Positions 36,421-47,656 of a stretch of DNA of 64,000 nucleotides are shown in pieces. A program made the translations under genes and the position numbers. Below the pieces are notes generated by a model. It was given only the letters and a program-made list of their open reading frames with translations, did not search any database and had not been told where the DNA came from. The stretch spans positions 62,001-126,000 of the forward strand of contig KV748268.1 of assembly GCA_001692895.1 (NCBI GenBank), read 5' to 3'. This stretch comes from Cenococcum geophilum 1.58 (Eukaryota; Ascomycota; Dothideomycetes; Gloniales; Gloniaceae). Position 1 is the stretch's first letter; each line of letters begins with the position of its first letter.

Positions 36421-38049
36421 TTCGCGTTTATTACGCATACTAATACCTAGTACGACCTCTTTACTAAGCCAGTATACCCAGCAGCATTAGCAGCACCCCC
36501 TACCTACACCATGATCTATACTAGTTAATTATATCCGATATAGGAATTTAACGTCTAGACTAGGGTAATAGGATTACCCTAACCAATAAGACTACCGCAA
36601 AAGATATTACTAACTATATTAACTTTAAAGTTAATAAGTATACTAAGCGCAACTTTAAGGATAAAAGCTTATGGGAATTATACTAAGAGGACTTTAATAA
36701 TTTCGAGGTATAGATATTTAAGGACGCTTATAGGTCCGTAATTAAGGAACTTAAACAACTACTCCGACGTAATGGAGTATGGGTCTTTAATAAGAAGAGT
36801 AAGTTAGTACTATAAGCAATGTATAACGTCACTCACGAGGACAACCCTACGGAATAGTTAGATAAAGAAATTAAGCTATATATTAATAATAAAGGACCCT
36901 TTAATTCGTATATTATTAACCGCCGTCTTAAATCATATTTATTAACCCCCTTAACGTTACCTACCCTAACCCTAGCTGTCTTAAATAACTCCCCTACGAC
37001 TAAGCCTCCCTCGCCTACAAATATTACAGCTCCCTCTACGAACGTCACGGCTCCCCCTATAAACGTCATAGCTCCTATAAAAGTTATAGCCGCCGTTAAC
37101 TATGGTAGAGACTTAGTAACCCTAGTAAAGATATATATAGAGGAAAGCAAATATAGTAGAGAGGATAATAACTTTAACCGTAAGCTTACGATTTTTAACG
37201 ACCTTTGTAATAGAGTTAGTATACTATAAAAGGCAAAGATTAAAGGCTTTCTAACAATGCTATGTAGTATTGCTTTTAACTTCTACTATAAGAATAAGGC
37301 AACCTATACTACCTTTAATAATATCTATAACGCTATATGCAACTATTTTAAAGGACTAGAATATAAGCGTGGAGTTCTAACAAAATAAAACGCTATAACT
37401 CTTAATATAGTAATAATAAAGAGCGAGGGCAAGTCTATAGAGGACTGCCTATAGCTATTACTTAACGACCTCCGTTACTTATAGCATAGTCTTAACGCCA
37501 ACCTCTATAATGATAACTTCCTCTATAATAAGCTCATCGTCGCTTATTAAGACGTCGCTGCTTACTAGGCAGCTTACTTTAACCTACCTACTATACTTAC
37601 TAGCCTTATAAACAGCCTATAATTATTAATTATTACTTATAGGAAGATTAATGGTACTATAGGACAGCCCGCCGACGTGTTCTTTACGGACCGTTATTAT
37701 TACTAACCGACGTCTTAACTAAGTTTATTAAATAACCGTTACGGTAACAATAACGCTAGGACGTGTTTTGTGTGTAAGAAAGGAGACTATTAGTTAATAA
37801 GGTATACTAAAGAAGAACGTAATAAAGTAAGAGAAGGATTTAAAAGACGTGTCCACTAGTATCTTGTAGATAATAATATTAATAATTTTAATAAGGATAT
37901 AGTTCTAACTGCTACTAGCGGTAATTTCTTCTATAACGACTATGGTGTTAAGCACTTTATAACTTTAAATAGGCTAATATTAATTGAAACTACTAAGAAT
38001 ATAGTTATATTTATAAATAACAATGCCTTTATTTATAGCCTTACCGGTA

Positions 38050-38135
38050 GTATAAAACCTAGTAGTATGGAACCTAGTAGTATAGAACCTAGTAGTATGG
38101 AACCTAGTAGTACGGAACCTAGTATAGTAAGATGT
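38050..38135 (+). repeat. 18-bp tandem repeat at the gag end of element G
   Basis: The unit 'cctagtagtatggaa' with small variants is repeated about five times in register and encodes PSSMEPSS-type units. Confidence 0.8.
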
Positions 38136-38399
38136 AATAATAAGGGCAAAAACGCCACCTACTTTGCGATAATAATGATGACGTTAATATAGAGAACCTT
38201 ACTGTTAACATTGACTTCCTTAACTATCATTTCGACGACAACGGATAGGACTTAGCCCTTCTACCTATTTAACCCTATAGTCTACAACAGCTCTATAACT
38301 TTTATACCTTCTAAAGCTGCCACACCTTCGGTTCTAACTTTAACTACGCTCTATTATAGGACACCTTAGTAACACCTTATATGCGCCTACCTGTCTCTA

Positions 38400-38520
38400 C
38401 CGCAATATCCGAATGTTTACGATATCCGCAATATCCGTAATATCCGTAGCGATATCCGCAATATCTATAACGATATCCGCAACGTCTGTAATATCTATAA
38501 TATTCGCAATACCTAAAACA
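38400..38520 (+). repeat. GATATCCGCAAT short repeats
   Basis: Variants of 'gatatccgcaatatc' recur about every 12-15 bp in the 3' untranslated part of element G. Confidence 0.6.
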
Positions 38521-39089
38521 TTTATAATTACTGCCCTGAGCACCTATTGACCTATATACTTCTCCTTTATACTTTCTTACCTTCTTTCCTTTTTGTAAAT
38601 GTCGCCAGTGTCTATATAAGTAGAGGTTATAAATTGTATTACGCGTAGAGCGTATACGGCAGGAGCTGTATAGCGTAGCGTAGGTTACCTAACTACCTAT
38701 GGCCCGATAGATAGCCCGACCTTTACTACCCCTTTCTTTCTCTTTTAGTAGACGACGAAAAAGACACGAATGAATTAAGAACCAGTTACCTTATATTGCA
38801 ATTATAGTACCCCCCTAGGTGATACCGACACTAACTAAGCCTAAAAGTAGGCTTTCTTTTAAAGAGGGAGGTAATATAATAGCGCTATCGCACTATTACC
38901 TATTAAATTCTGCTATATTCTGCTAATTTATAATTAGCTCGCCCGAAGCTAGCGCCTTAATAGCTTATTTTATATATTTGTTTATATTGGTCTTAGTAAC
39001 CCCTTTTTCCCTTTTTCTTAGCTTAGTATCTTTATAATATAGCATTCTATAAGCTTTAGTTTAAAGGTATTTATATAAGCCGTAATACC

Positions 39090-40387
39090 TATAGGCCTTA
39101 TATTTATATACTATTTGCCTAACCTTTACTATAAGCTTCTTTGCCTCCTTCTATCTATATATTTAGTACTTTAGTAGGCTCTTATAGCCTTATTTCCTTA
39201 TAAAGCTTTTAATAAAATAGTGAGTTCACGTCTTATACCATCAAATTATAGATAGTAGGGTTTTAGCAATAACGTAAGTAGTTTTTTAATTTGTTTTATT
39301 TTTTATAATTAGGCTTAATACTAGATTAATATTGCCTATATTTTAGTAAGCTTAATAAAGAAGACGCTTAGTATTATGCTTATTTAGGCCTATTGTTTAA
39401 CTGCCTATAATAATAAGATTCTATACCAATTATATATAGAAACGGCGGTGGGTTTAGAAGGGCCTCCTTAACGTTTAAAAGATCTTCTTACTAATAATAT
39501 AGGCGTTAATTATAGCCGTATTAAGTACCTAGAAGAATAAGGGCAGCTAAATACGTATAGTAGTAATCTAGGTGGTATAGTAGCTTTAAAGCTAATTATA
39601 AATATTAACGCCGCCTATTTAGATATTATAGTCAATAAAGAGCCTAGGAAGTGTTAACTTCTTAATTAAATTATTGCTCTAAATATTAGCTACTAGCTTC
39701 TTGAAGAAAGAATTATATACCTATAGATAATGCTAATTAACTTTATTAACGTCCTTATCGCTATATAAATAAGCTATTATTAAAAACCGTAATAAATTCT
39801 TATTCTATTATATAATAGAAAGCACCAAATTAACTATACTAACGACTACTCCTACAATAAAGTTAAACGGTAGCCTTTTCTTCCTTTTATTAGCCCTTTT
39901 ATATACCTCTAAATAGTCTTTTAAGTTTAATTAAGTTGTGTTAGCTATAGTAATTCTAAATTATTAGAGCACCTAAAGCAACGGAATATTTATAAAGTAG
40001 TTATCTAAAAATAGGTAAAATTAATAAGCCTAAAAGGGGAGCTGTTAGGTAAAATAGAGGACGCACTTAAAGGTTTTTAAAAGGGCAATATCTTAATAAT
40101 TTATTTAAGAAGGAAGCCTAAAAAAGTAGCTAGGTAAGGTAAATATAAAGCTATAGTAATACCTATATTAATAAAGGCTTAATATCTTAAAGCCCTTAAG
40201 TACTGGCTTACTAGGCAATTTAATTATAGCTATAAATTATCTAGTAAACCTTACTATTATCTTATTAAAGCTAACTTAAATCTAGATATAATATACTTCC
40301 TAAACGCCTTACCTAAAGGAGTTATTAACGGCTTAATCTTCTTAAAAACCTAACGTTTAACGCCATTTAGTAAAGTAAGTAAGGTAT
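39090..40387 (+). other. Unclassified decayed coding stretch between two Gypsy copies
   Basis: One plus-strand frame over about 39,360-40,370 has protein-like pieces (GPP-RLKDLLTNNIGVNYSRI, then NLGGIVALKLIININAAYLD, and near the end NALPKGVINGLIFLK) separated by stops. It shows no recognisable transposase, RT or integrase motif. It directly precedes the LTR of family F. It may be a host gene relic or the tail of another element. Confidence 0.35.
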
Positions 40388-43300
40388 TGTTATGGGATAC
40401 CCCTATAATACCTTATACATGCCTACTTACTTCCACTATCTACAAGACCGCAATTTGCTGCGACCTATAGTAATCTAATAGCAATCTGCTATATTCTACT
40501 AAGTCCTACTAAATTTTACTATATTCTGCTAAGTTTTACTAAATTTTGCTAAGTTCTACTAGGACTACGTCCTAAATCCTATTTTACTCTATATACGTAT
40601 TAATTAAGCAACTAAGTTAATAATATATACCCTTTCTTCCCGTTTTTCTACCTTCTTTTCTTACGTAACGTTTTAATCTTATTATATAGTTTATGTATAT
40701 AGCTTAATAATATCTACTCTGCTATATATTATTGTCGCTTATACTTACTCTATAATACTATATTATGTTAAACCTATACTACCTCGCCTTACTTAAACAA
40801 CCTAAAAGCCCCTATATTTGCAACTAACTTATATAATATATTTACCGAATAAATAAAGGGCCTGCAATAGGCCTTTATAAATACTTTTACTTAATAAAAG
40901 GCTTAACACTAAGAGATAATTAGATCCCTAAGAAAAGAAATTAAAGAGATCCGCCGTAACCTACCGTCTGTTATACTATTACCCCCACCCATTTCTACTA
41001 ATATTAACCTATAAGTACTAGATAGAGGAGACGTGTTTAAAACTGGCTCCTTAACCCTAAATTTGCTAATTAGTGCCCCTATAAAAAAGCTAACTAAATA
41101 TCTTCCTAATTCTCCCACCTATTTAGGTAAAAGGAGCGAACTATACTTTTTTTTAACTAACTTAAGAATAAGCTAAATAGTAATATTAATCGCTACCTTA
41201 CCCCTAATAGTTAACTATATTATGCTATAAGCCGTCTTATAAAAGACGCCGCGGAAACTATATACCTATTTTAGCTAAATACTATAAAAGAACTAGTTAC
41301 TATACTAGAAGTATCTTATAGCGACCCTAACCAAATTATAATAGTATAAAGGAAACTAAATAAGATAATATATGGCTCTAAGAGCTTCTTATTATACTTT
41401 ATTAAGTTCTACTACTATGCTAAAGAGACTAAATAGAATAAACCCGCCTTAATCGCCTAGTGGAATCTTTAAACTCTAAACTAAAGGCTTCCCTTATAGG
41501 AGTTAAGCTGCTAGATACCCTTACTACCTACGCCAATATTATTAACGGCCTATATAATGATATATTACGCCTTACCCCAAAATATATACCTTAATACTCT
41601 ACTCCTTAACCGCCTAAGACCCGTAAGGACCTAGACGCTATAGATATTAACGCTAAAACCCTTTCCTACGCCCTAAAAGGATCTGCTAAATGTAAATAAC
41701 GTATTAAATACGGCCTTTATTTTAAATGCGGAAGCAACGCTTATATCTTAAGTTACTGCTCTATCCCCTTACCCGAAATAAATATTTAAACAACTAATAT
41801 AGGTGGTGTACCGCTATTCTAATTATATAAAAGGATAATTAGTATAAGCAACTAATTGCTCTCGTTAAGCCCTACCTACTAACCCTAATTATTATCTAAT
41901 TCTAGTTTAGTATCTAGTAAGTACCACTTATAAGGATAAAGCTATAATTAATACGCTATAAGAACTCCGCCCTAATTACCTTTAAAAGAAAAGTCCTAGA
42001 GCTAAGTCGCTTTTTAGAATAGCTCTGCCTTAGATCTTATTAAATGCTTTAGATATTATAAACTCTAACACTTAGGACTATAGTATAACCATTAACTACA
42101 GTCTTTAGTAGAATAGTTAATAGGCTAGTGCTTAAGTCCTAATTAATATAGGAGCTAGTAGTATAGGATTTATTAATAAGATCTTTGTATAAAATAATGG
42201 TTTTACCTTAACCCCTCTTAACCGGTATATTAACGTATTTGGATTTAATAGTAAACGCATAGTCTTAGGCTAAATTACCTACGTAGTATACCTAAGACTT
42301 TAATACCTAAACTATAAAGAACTAATTAGGCTTTTTATTACTACGTTAAGTTACCTAGTAATTTTTAAATAACCCTAAATAAAGCTTTATAAGGTAACTA
42401 TTGATTAAAATAACCTTAAGCTTCTATTTACCACCTCCCGCTATAAGCAGAAGTGCCTTATAACTTACTACTTAGACCTAAAACTAAAATCTAAAAAATT
42501 TACTAAAATCTACCCTATACCTAAGAAGTTTACCTAATTTTACTAGCCTAGGAATTCTACCGAATTTCACTAATATAAGACTTCCACTAATATCTATTAA
42601 GAATCTAAAAATTCCACTAAACCCTATAAACCGATTCTAACTACTATACCGCCTTAAGCTAAGTAGAAGCTTAAGCTTAATACACGAAAATACTAGAAGG
42701 ACTAGTATTCTACTATAAAAAGGATTTTTAAAGAACCTAAACCTAAATCTAATACTAACTCCGTACTTAATACTAAACCTAAAGCTAAATAGAAAGCTAT
42801 ATAAGAAACTATAGACAATCTAAACAAGCTTAACACCCTAAATATCTATATAATTGGAGCTACCCTACTAGTATAACTTGCTAAGAAACCTAAATATATA
42901 ATCTTCGCTGTTATAATAGCCGATATTAAGAAGGCCTTAGCACTAAAGAAGTATACTAACCCTGCTACAAAGGTACTAGTAGAGTATTATTACCGCCTAA
43001 ATGCATTTTTATAAAAGGAAGCCGATAAGTTACCGGAATACCAACTATATAACTATAAGATTATACTTAAAGAAGGAAAGCAGCCTAGATTTAGACCCCT
43101 ATATAGGATATCCTAAAATAAACTCTAAATATTATAAAAGTATTTAGATAAGAACCTAAGTAAAGGATTTATTAGAGCAAGCTCGTTGCCTATAGCTGTA
43201 CTAGTAATCTTCGTTAAGAAACCTAATAGTGGTCTACGCTTCTATATAGACTACTAAGCTCTTAATGCCGTTACCGTTAAGAACTAATATCTAATCTCGT

Positions 43301-43858
43301 TAATATAAGAGACGCTAAACCAACTAAGTAAGGCTTATTACTATATAAAGCTTAATATTATCTTTGTATTTAACCGTCTCTATATTACAAAAGGAGATAA
43401 ATAGCTTACTATATTTCGTACCCAATATAGACTATTTAAGTACTTAGTAATACCCTTTAGCCTTATAAACGCTCTAAGCTCGTTTTAATATTATATAAAT
43501 AATACCTTATATCCCTACCTGGATATCTTCTATATTACTTATATTAACGACATCTTAATATATAGTAATAACCTAACTAAATATTAGAAATACGTTAATT
43601 TTATTTTATAAGCCCTATATAGAGCTAGTCTATAATTAGATATAAATAAATGCGAGTTCTATAAAACGGAAGTCCTATACTTTAGACTTTTTTTTTATAA
43701 ACGGTATATAAATAGACCTAAAGAAAGTTAAAGTAATTATAAACTGGTAAGAACCTAAGAATGTTAAGGACGTAAGAGCCTTTATAGGATTTGCTAATTT
43801 CTACTAACGGTTTATTAATAACTTCTCCGCCCTAGTTTTACCCTTTATAGCTTTACGC
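40388..43858 (+). mobile_element. Family F Gypsy retrotransposon, 3'-truncated
   Basis: Fossil with a 5' LTR at about 40,388-40,757 (begins TGTTATGGGA; right end by comparison with its inverted start), a gag region (about 40,766-41,800) ending in a CCHC knuckle (about 41,700-41,760), an aspartic protease region (about 42,130-42,350) and a Gypsy-type RT (about 43,080-43,750). RNase H, integrase and the 3' LTR are absent; the copy stops where the DNA-element and repeat cluster begins. It is broken by dozens of stops, consistent with RIP. It looks old. Confidence 0.75.
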
Positions 43859-43960
43859 CAGGAAAAAATTTACTAGCATTTTTACAGCATTTGGTAGCAT
43901 TTGGCGGCTAAATGCGCATTCCGCGCACTATAACGTGTAGCGTATAGTATTGACTAAGGT
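43859..43960 (+). mobile_element. Terminal fragment related to the foldback MITE at 54,250
   Basis: The first 40 bases (AGGAAAAAATTTACTAGCAT and on to GGCGGCTAAAT) match the arm of the 173-bp foldback MITE at 54,250-54,422. No opposite end was found before 45,230. It is therefore either a truncated copy or the left end of a larger element that includes the repeats to its right. Confidence 0.5.
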
Positions 43961-44062
43961 GCGGCATACTGCTGCATTTAACAATGCAGTGCGGTATACT
44001 GCTGTATTTAATAATACAGTGCGGTATACTACTATATTTAATAATGCAGTGCAGCTAATTAC
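43960..44062. repeat. About 36-bp tandem repeat, three units
   Basis: Units of 'aatgcagtgcggtatactgc' plus 'tgtatttaat' are repeated three times with small changes. Confidence 0.75.
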
Positions 44063-44087
44063 GTATTTATACTTAATGCGCAATTAA

Positions 44088-44235
44088 TATATAATGCCCT
44101 CCTCGCGTATTCTATATATAATGCCCTCCTTATACATTCTATACATAATGCCCTCCTTATATATTCTATATATATATAATGCCCTCCTTATACATTCTAT
44201 ATATAATGCCCTTCTCGCGCATTTTATATATCTTA
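44088..44235. repeat. About 28-bp minisatellite
   Basis: The unit 'ataatgccctccttatacat' plus 'tctatat' is repeated about six times with small changes. Confidence 0.8.
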
Positions 44236-44334
44236 CTTAATTTAAGCAATAAATAAGTATTACTCTTCCTACGCAGTTGGTGCCAAATAAATTATATTAT
44301 TTTAGATAATTTAATATAATATAGCGATGGTTTT

Positions 44335-44650
44335 CTTCTACTTACCTACCTACTGACTAACCTACCTACCTACCTACTAACTAACCTACTTACCTACCTA
44401 CTAACCTACCTACCTACCTACCTACCTGCCTACCTACCTACCTGCCTACCTACCTACCTACCTACCTACTTATCTACCTACCTACCTACCTACCTACTTA
44501 CCTACCTATCTACCTACCTACCTACCTACCTACCTACCTACTTACCTATTTATCTGTCTGTCTGTCTGTCTGTCTATCTATACCTACCTATTTATACCTA
44601 CCCGTCTATACCTACCTATCTATACCTACCTATCTATATTACCTTGATTT
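44335..44650. repeat. (CTAC)n-type microsatellite
   Basis: There are about 300 bp of CTAC/CTGC/CTAT tetranucleotides, with a CTGT run near 44,555-44,575 and 'ctatacctac' units at the right end. Confidence 0.9.
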
Positions 44651-44689
44651 AATCGATCGATTGAGTTATTTATCGTGTTTGCTGGCTGG

Positions 44690-45112
44690 TCGTTTAAACG
44701 GTTGTTATATGGCTCTAGCGACGGTTATATGGCGATAACAACGATCGTTTAGCTCTGGCGACGGTTATTTAGCTCCGGCGACAGTTATCTAGCTTTAACA
44801 ACAGTCGTCTGGCTCTAACGGTCGTCTAGCTCTAGCGACGGTTATCTAGCTCCGGTGACGGTCGTCTAGCTCTAATGACGGTCGTTTAGCTTTAACGGTC
44901 GTCTAGCTCTAGTGACGGTTATCTAGCTCTGGCGACGGTTGTCCAGCTCTGACGACGGTTGTCTAACTCTGACGACGGTCGTCTGGCTCTAATAACGGTT
45001 ATCTAGCTCTGACGACGGTTATTTAGCTTTAACGACGGTCGTCTAGCTTTAATGACAATCGTCTAGCTCTGGCGACGGTTATCTGGCTCCGGTGACGGTT
45101 GTCTACTAGCTA
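44690..45112. repeat. 18-bp minisatellite (GACGGTTATCTAGCTCTG)
   Basis: About 22 units of 'gacggtcgtctagctctg' and variants run in tandem. It has no coding sign and is one of the GC-richer parts of the repeat cluster. Confidence 0.85.
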
Positions 45113-45232
45113 TTGTTCTAGTGTCTTCCTAGGTAGGGAGGATATAAGGAAGGGTAAAAAATAAGGTGGCTACCTAGGTGTATATAGGGGGTATACTTAG
45201 CAGAGGTACGTGTAGAGGCTATTGGGAATATA

Positions 45233-45460
45233 ACGTTTTAGCTACCTAGTTAAGCCAGCTACCTAGTCGAGCTACCCTAAAACACATTAAAATCTACCAA
45301 CTTTGACCTTTTATAACTCCACCCTTATTAAAGATATTTAAATAAAAATTTTAATATAGCTGCTTATATATAAAGGTATTCTGTTTATAATATTTTTTAA
45401 AAGGGTATTATATTATTATTTCTATTTATTACTTAATTCGGTCCCTTTTAGGTTATATAG
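45233..45460. mobile_element. Palindromic DNA element, left half (other half 53,614-53,822)
   Basis: The left arm begins ACGTTTTAGCTACCTAGTTA just after TA (45,231-45,232). About 190 bp of it reappear inverted at 53,640-53,822, where the other end is followed by TA (53,823-53,824). Joined, the two halves make a 437-bp foldback element with long TIRs and a TA target, with no room for a transposase. It was split by insertion of Gypsy element A. The arms are nearly identical, unlike the heavily mutated neighbours. Confidence 0.85.
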
Positions 45461-45853
45461 TGTTACGGGACGGGGCAGTGGCTATAAGATATATGTATTC
45501 GAGGAGTCTACAAGACGTTATGCGATTAATTATAAGGGTTGAGGGCGTAAGGAGGTAATATACCTACGCGTAGCTGATATAAGCTGTATGTAAGGTGTAT
45601 ATAAGAGCACGGGGCTCTCCTATGGAGGCCCCTGCGGTGGGGTTCTGTAATACTACCCCCCCTTCTATAAAGGCGGAGCTCCGGCGACGCTGTGGTTACT
45701 ATATATATATAAAAGGGACACTTAGGGTATAAAAAAGAAGAAAGGGGGGTATTGCTAAAGGCTTAAAACAACGTTATATAATAAGGCTTAGCATCTAAGT
45801 GTGACGGCGCTGGAGCGCGTCACCTAGTCAGGGGTTCGCTTAAGACTTGGCGT

Positions 45854-46331
45854 GTGTATATAGACGTGGCCTCACCACCTTCTCTTGCTCCTTAGCTTAA
45901 TATCTTCGTAATACAGCATTCGTTCGCTTGATCTTGCAAGCATTCGTTCAAGTCTCTGTCGAGACATTTGTTCGATGGTTCGAGCCGTCACATTATATTA
46001 AGCTCCCCAGTCATATGCAGGCTGCGGTATTATGTCTCAGGTCACGAAGTCCTGTGGTAGCTAAGTTGCGAGAAGCTTAGTCCCTATACCATGTGTATAT
46101 AGACGTCGCCTTACCACCTTCTCTTGCTCCTTAGCTTAATATCTTCGTAATACAGCATTCGTTCGCTTGATCTTGCAAGCATTCGTTCAAGTCTCTGTCG
46201 AGACATTTGTTCGATGGTTCGAGCCGTCACATTATATTAAGCTCCCCAGTCATATGCAGGCTGCGGTATCATGTCTCAGGTCACGAAGTCCTGTGGTAGC
46301 TGGGTTGCGAGAAGCTTAGTCCCTATACCAT
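45854..46331 (+). repeat. 239-bp tandem duplication in element B
   Basis: Unit 1 (45,854-46,092) runs from inside the 5' LTR into the leader. Unit 2 (46,093-46,331) repeats it with only a handful of differences. Confidence 0.9.
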
Positions 46332-46539
46332 GCAGGCACCCTCATGTTTCTTTTTGTTTTTATTTTAATTCTCTACCTAACGGCCGCCTATGCTATGGGG
46401 AAGCACGTGCCGGGCAGTAACCTCTTTCCGACCGTACGAGCTCGTCGACCGACCAAGCAACGTGTATATCCGTCAACCGAACGCGTGTGCCTACCGACCG
46501 ACCTATCGACCGAACGACGACGACGCGTCTAACGCGTAT

Positions 46540-47330
46540 ATCTGTCGACGATCGATCGACCGACCGACCGACCGACCGAACGACCGTACGTCTACGGACG
46601 CTGGCACCGTACTGCTACCTAAATAGTCCCTTTTGATGGATACTAAGCCACGTATACTGTGAGGAACGAAATCGGTTGATACTGAGACTAGTGCTATGCA
46701 CTGTCTGTGAGGAACGACCCCGACTGATACTGAGCTATACGAGCTTCGAGGAACGAAATCGACTAGGACTACCGACGCTGGCATCACTCTGCTATTGACT
46801 ACCGATCGTGCCGATATGCATACGATCTATATACTAGACAACAGTAGCGCCGATACGCCTGCTACTACGACCTGACCACAACTGTGCCGGTACGCCTACA
46901 GTCCCACCGACCGTATGATCGTGCCGATACGCCTGCGATCCACGACTTTTTGATAGCTCGAGCTCTACGTTCGACCTGCTATCACAAGACAACCGATAGA
47001 CGAGCTCTGTGCTCGACCACTATCGTTACCGCCGCTAGTACCGTACTACTACCCAAACAGACATCTGCTGCTACGCCTGCAGTTGATCCGATTTGACAAT
47101 TGCTGCTCTGCCTGCAGTACCACTATCGACTTCTGCTGCTCTGCCTGCAGCATTACACCCGAACAGACAACAGCTGCTCCTGCCTGCAGCTAAACCTTAA
47201 TTCGACTTCTACTGCTCCTGCCCGCAGTACTACAACCGACAACTACTGCTCTGCCTGCAGTACGACAACTGACCCTCGCTGCTCTGCCTGCAGCATCTCA
47301 TCGAGTTACTGCTGCCCCACCTGCAGCAAC
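46540..47330 (+). repeat. Interior repeats of element B
   Basis: The interior contains a GACC tetranucleotide run (46,555-46,585), units of 'gaggaacgaaatcg...tgatactgag' (about 46,655-46,770), 'gtgccgatacgcctgc' units (about 46,800-46,945) and at least seven CTGCCTGCAG-type units about 30-40 bp apart (47,100-47,330). Short open frames here follow from the repeats and do not resemble proteins. Confidence 0.75.
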
Positions 47331-47604
47331 AACTACAACGGTATACAAGGTAGACAAGTACTGGAGAATGACGCCTGAGGGCAGGCTTTTTCAAAGGGGG
47401 GGGTGATGTGACGGCGCTGGAGCGCGTCACCTAGTCAGGGGTTCGCTTAAGACTTGGCGTGTGTATATAGACGTGGCCTCACCACCTTCTCTTGCTCCTT
47501 AGCTTAATATCTTCGTAATACAGCATTCGTTCGCTTGATCTTGCAAGCATTCGTTCAAGTCTCTGTCGAGACATTTGTTCGATGGTTCGAGCCGTCACAC
47601 TAAG

Positions 47605-47656
47605 AATCCGACTAATTAGACAACTTTAACCGCCGGTTAAAGTTCCTGGATATCTT
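47605..47656. repeat. Conserved palindromic module in the element A 3' UTR
   Basis: The core ACTTTAACCGCCGGTTAAAGT is a perfect palindrome. It has a flanking ACTAATTAGA on the left and CCTGGATATCTT on the right. Confidence 0.85.

Larger units (their letters stand above)
36035..38830 (+). mobile_element. Element G: gag-only LTR retrotransposon, 2,796 bp
   Basis: The paired LTRs are 36,035-36,256 and 38,609-38,830 (222 bp each). They begin TGTCTRTATAAG and end GATACCGAYA, with matching short inverted ends. The 5-bp target duplication CTAAC stands at 36,030-36,034 and 38,831-38,835. The 2.35-kb interior holds one gag-like region (about 36,640-38,100) with a capsid-like part and a CCHC-type zinc knuckle (about 37,765). 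No protease, RT or integrase is visible, so the element depends on another for movement. LTR identity is roughly 89 percent by eye and almost all differences are transitions. It looks structurally whole, but its gene is broken many times. It sits inside family E. Confidence 0.8.
35390..39090 (+). mobile_element. Family E Gypsy 3' end (chromodomain, 3' UTR, LTR), split by element G
   Basis: Fossil of a second Gypsy family. The segment 35,402-35,765 is the typical fungal pol C-terminus: a short integrase tail and a chromodomain with the usual 'YPxxNFxGxPxKLKEFY' region after it. A 3' untranslated stretch follows (35,766-36,034 and 38,836-38,870), including the conserved palindrome at 35,824-35,872. 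A purine tract (about 38,862-38,873) and a probable LTR start (about 38,876) lie beyond element G. The right LTR end near 39,090 is a guess. The body upstream of 35,390 is missing because family C abuts it. The coding part is broken many times, and the copy is old. Confidence 0.6.
45800..47599 (+). mobile_element. Element B: TRIM-like non-autonomous LTR element, 1,800 bp, young
   Basis: The LTRs are 45,800-45,992 and 47,407-47,599 (193 bp), identical by eye. They have perfect 9-bp inverted ends TGTGACGGC...GCCGTCACA. The target duplication CTAAG is at 45,795-45,799 and 47,600-47,604. A polypurine tract (AAAGGGGGGGG, about 47,394-47,404) precedes the 3' LTR, so the element reads on the plus strand. 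The 1.4-kb interior encodes no gag or pol; it is made of short repeats. Part of the 5' LTR and its leader is duplicated in tandem. Base composition is balanced and lacks the RIP look of everything around it. It looks whole and recent, and it lies inside element A. Confidence 0.9.

Noticed and set aside
36833-37069. 78-codon reverse-strand frame
   Set aside because: It is opposite the gag region of element G and is a shadow of it.
43960-45112. Tandem repeats as a CRISPR array
   Set aside because: Units are contiguous without unique spacers and the genome is fungal.
45970-45992. GGTTCGAGCC resembling a Pol III B box (possible SINE or tRNA)
   Set aside because: There is no convincing A box at the right distance, and the sequence is part of an LTR with inverted ends, target duplication and polypurine tract.
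46344-47430. Several overlapping open frames of 62-94 codons inside element B
   Set aside because: They follow from in-phase short repeats and balanced composition, overlap on both strands and resemble no protein.
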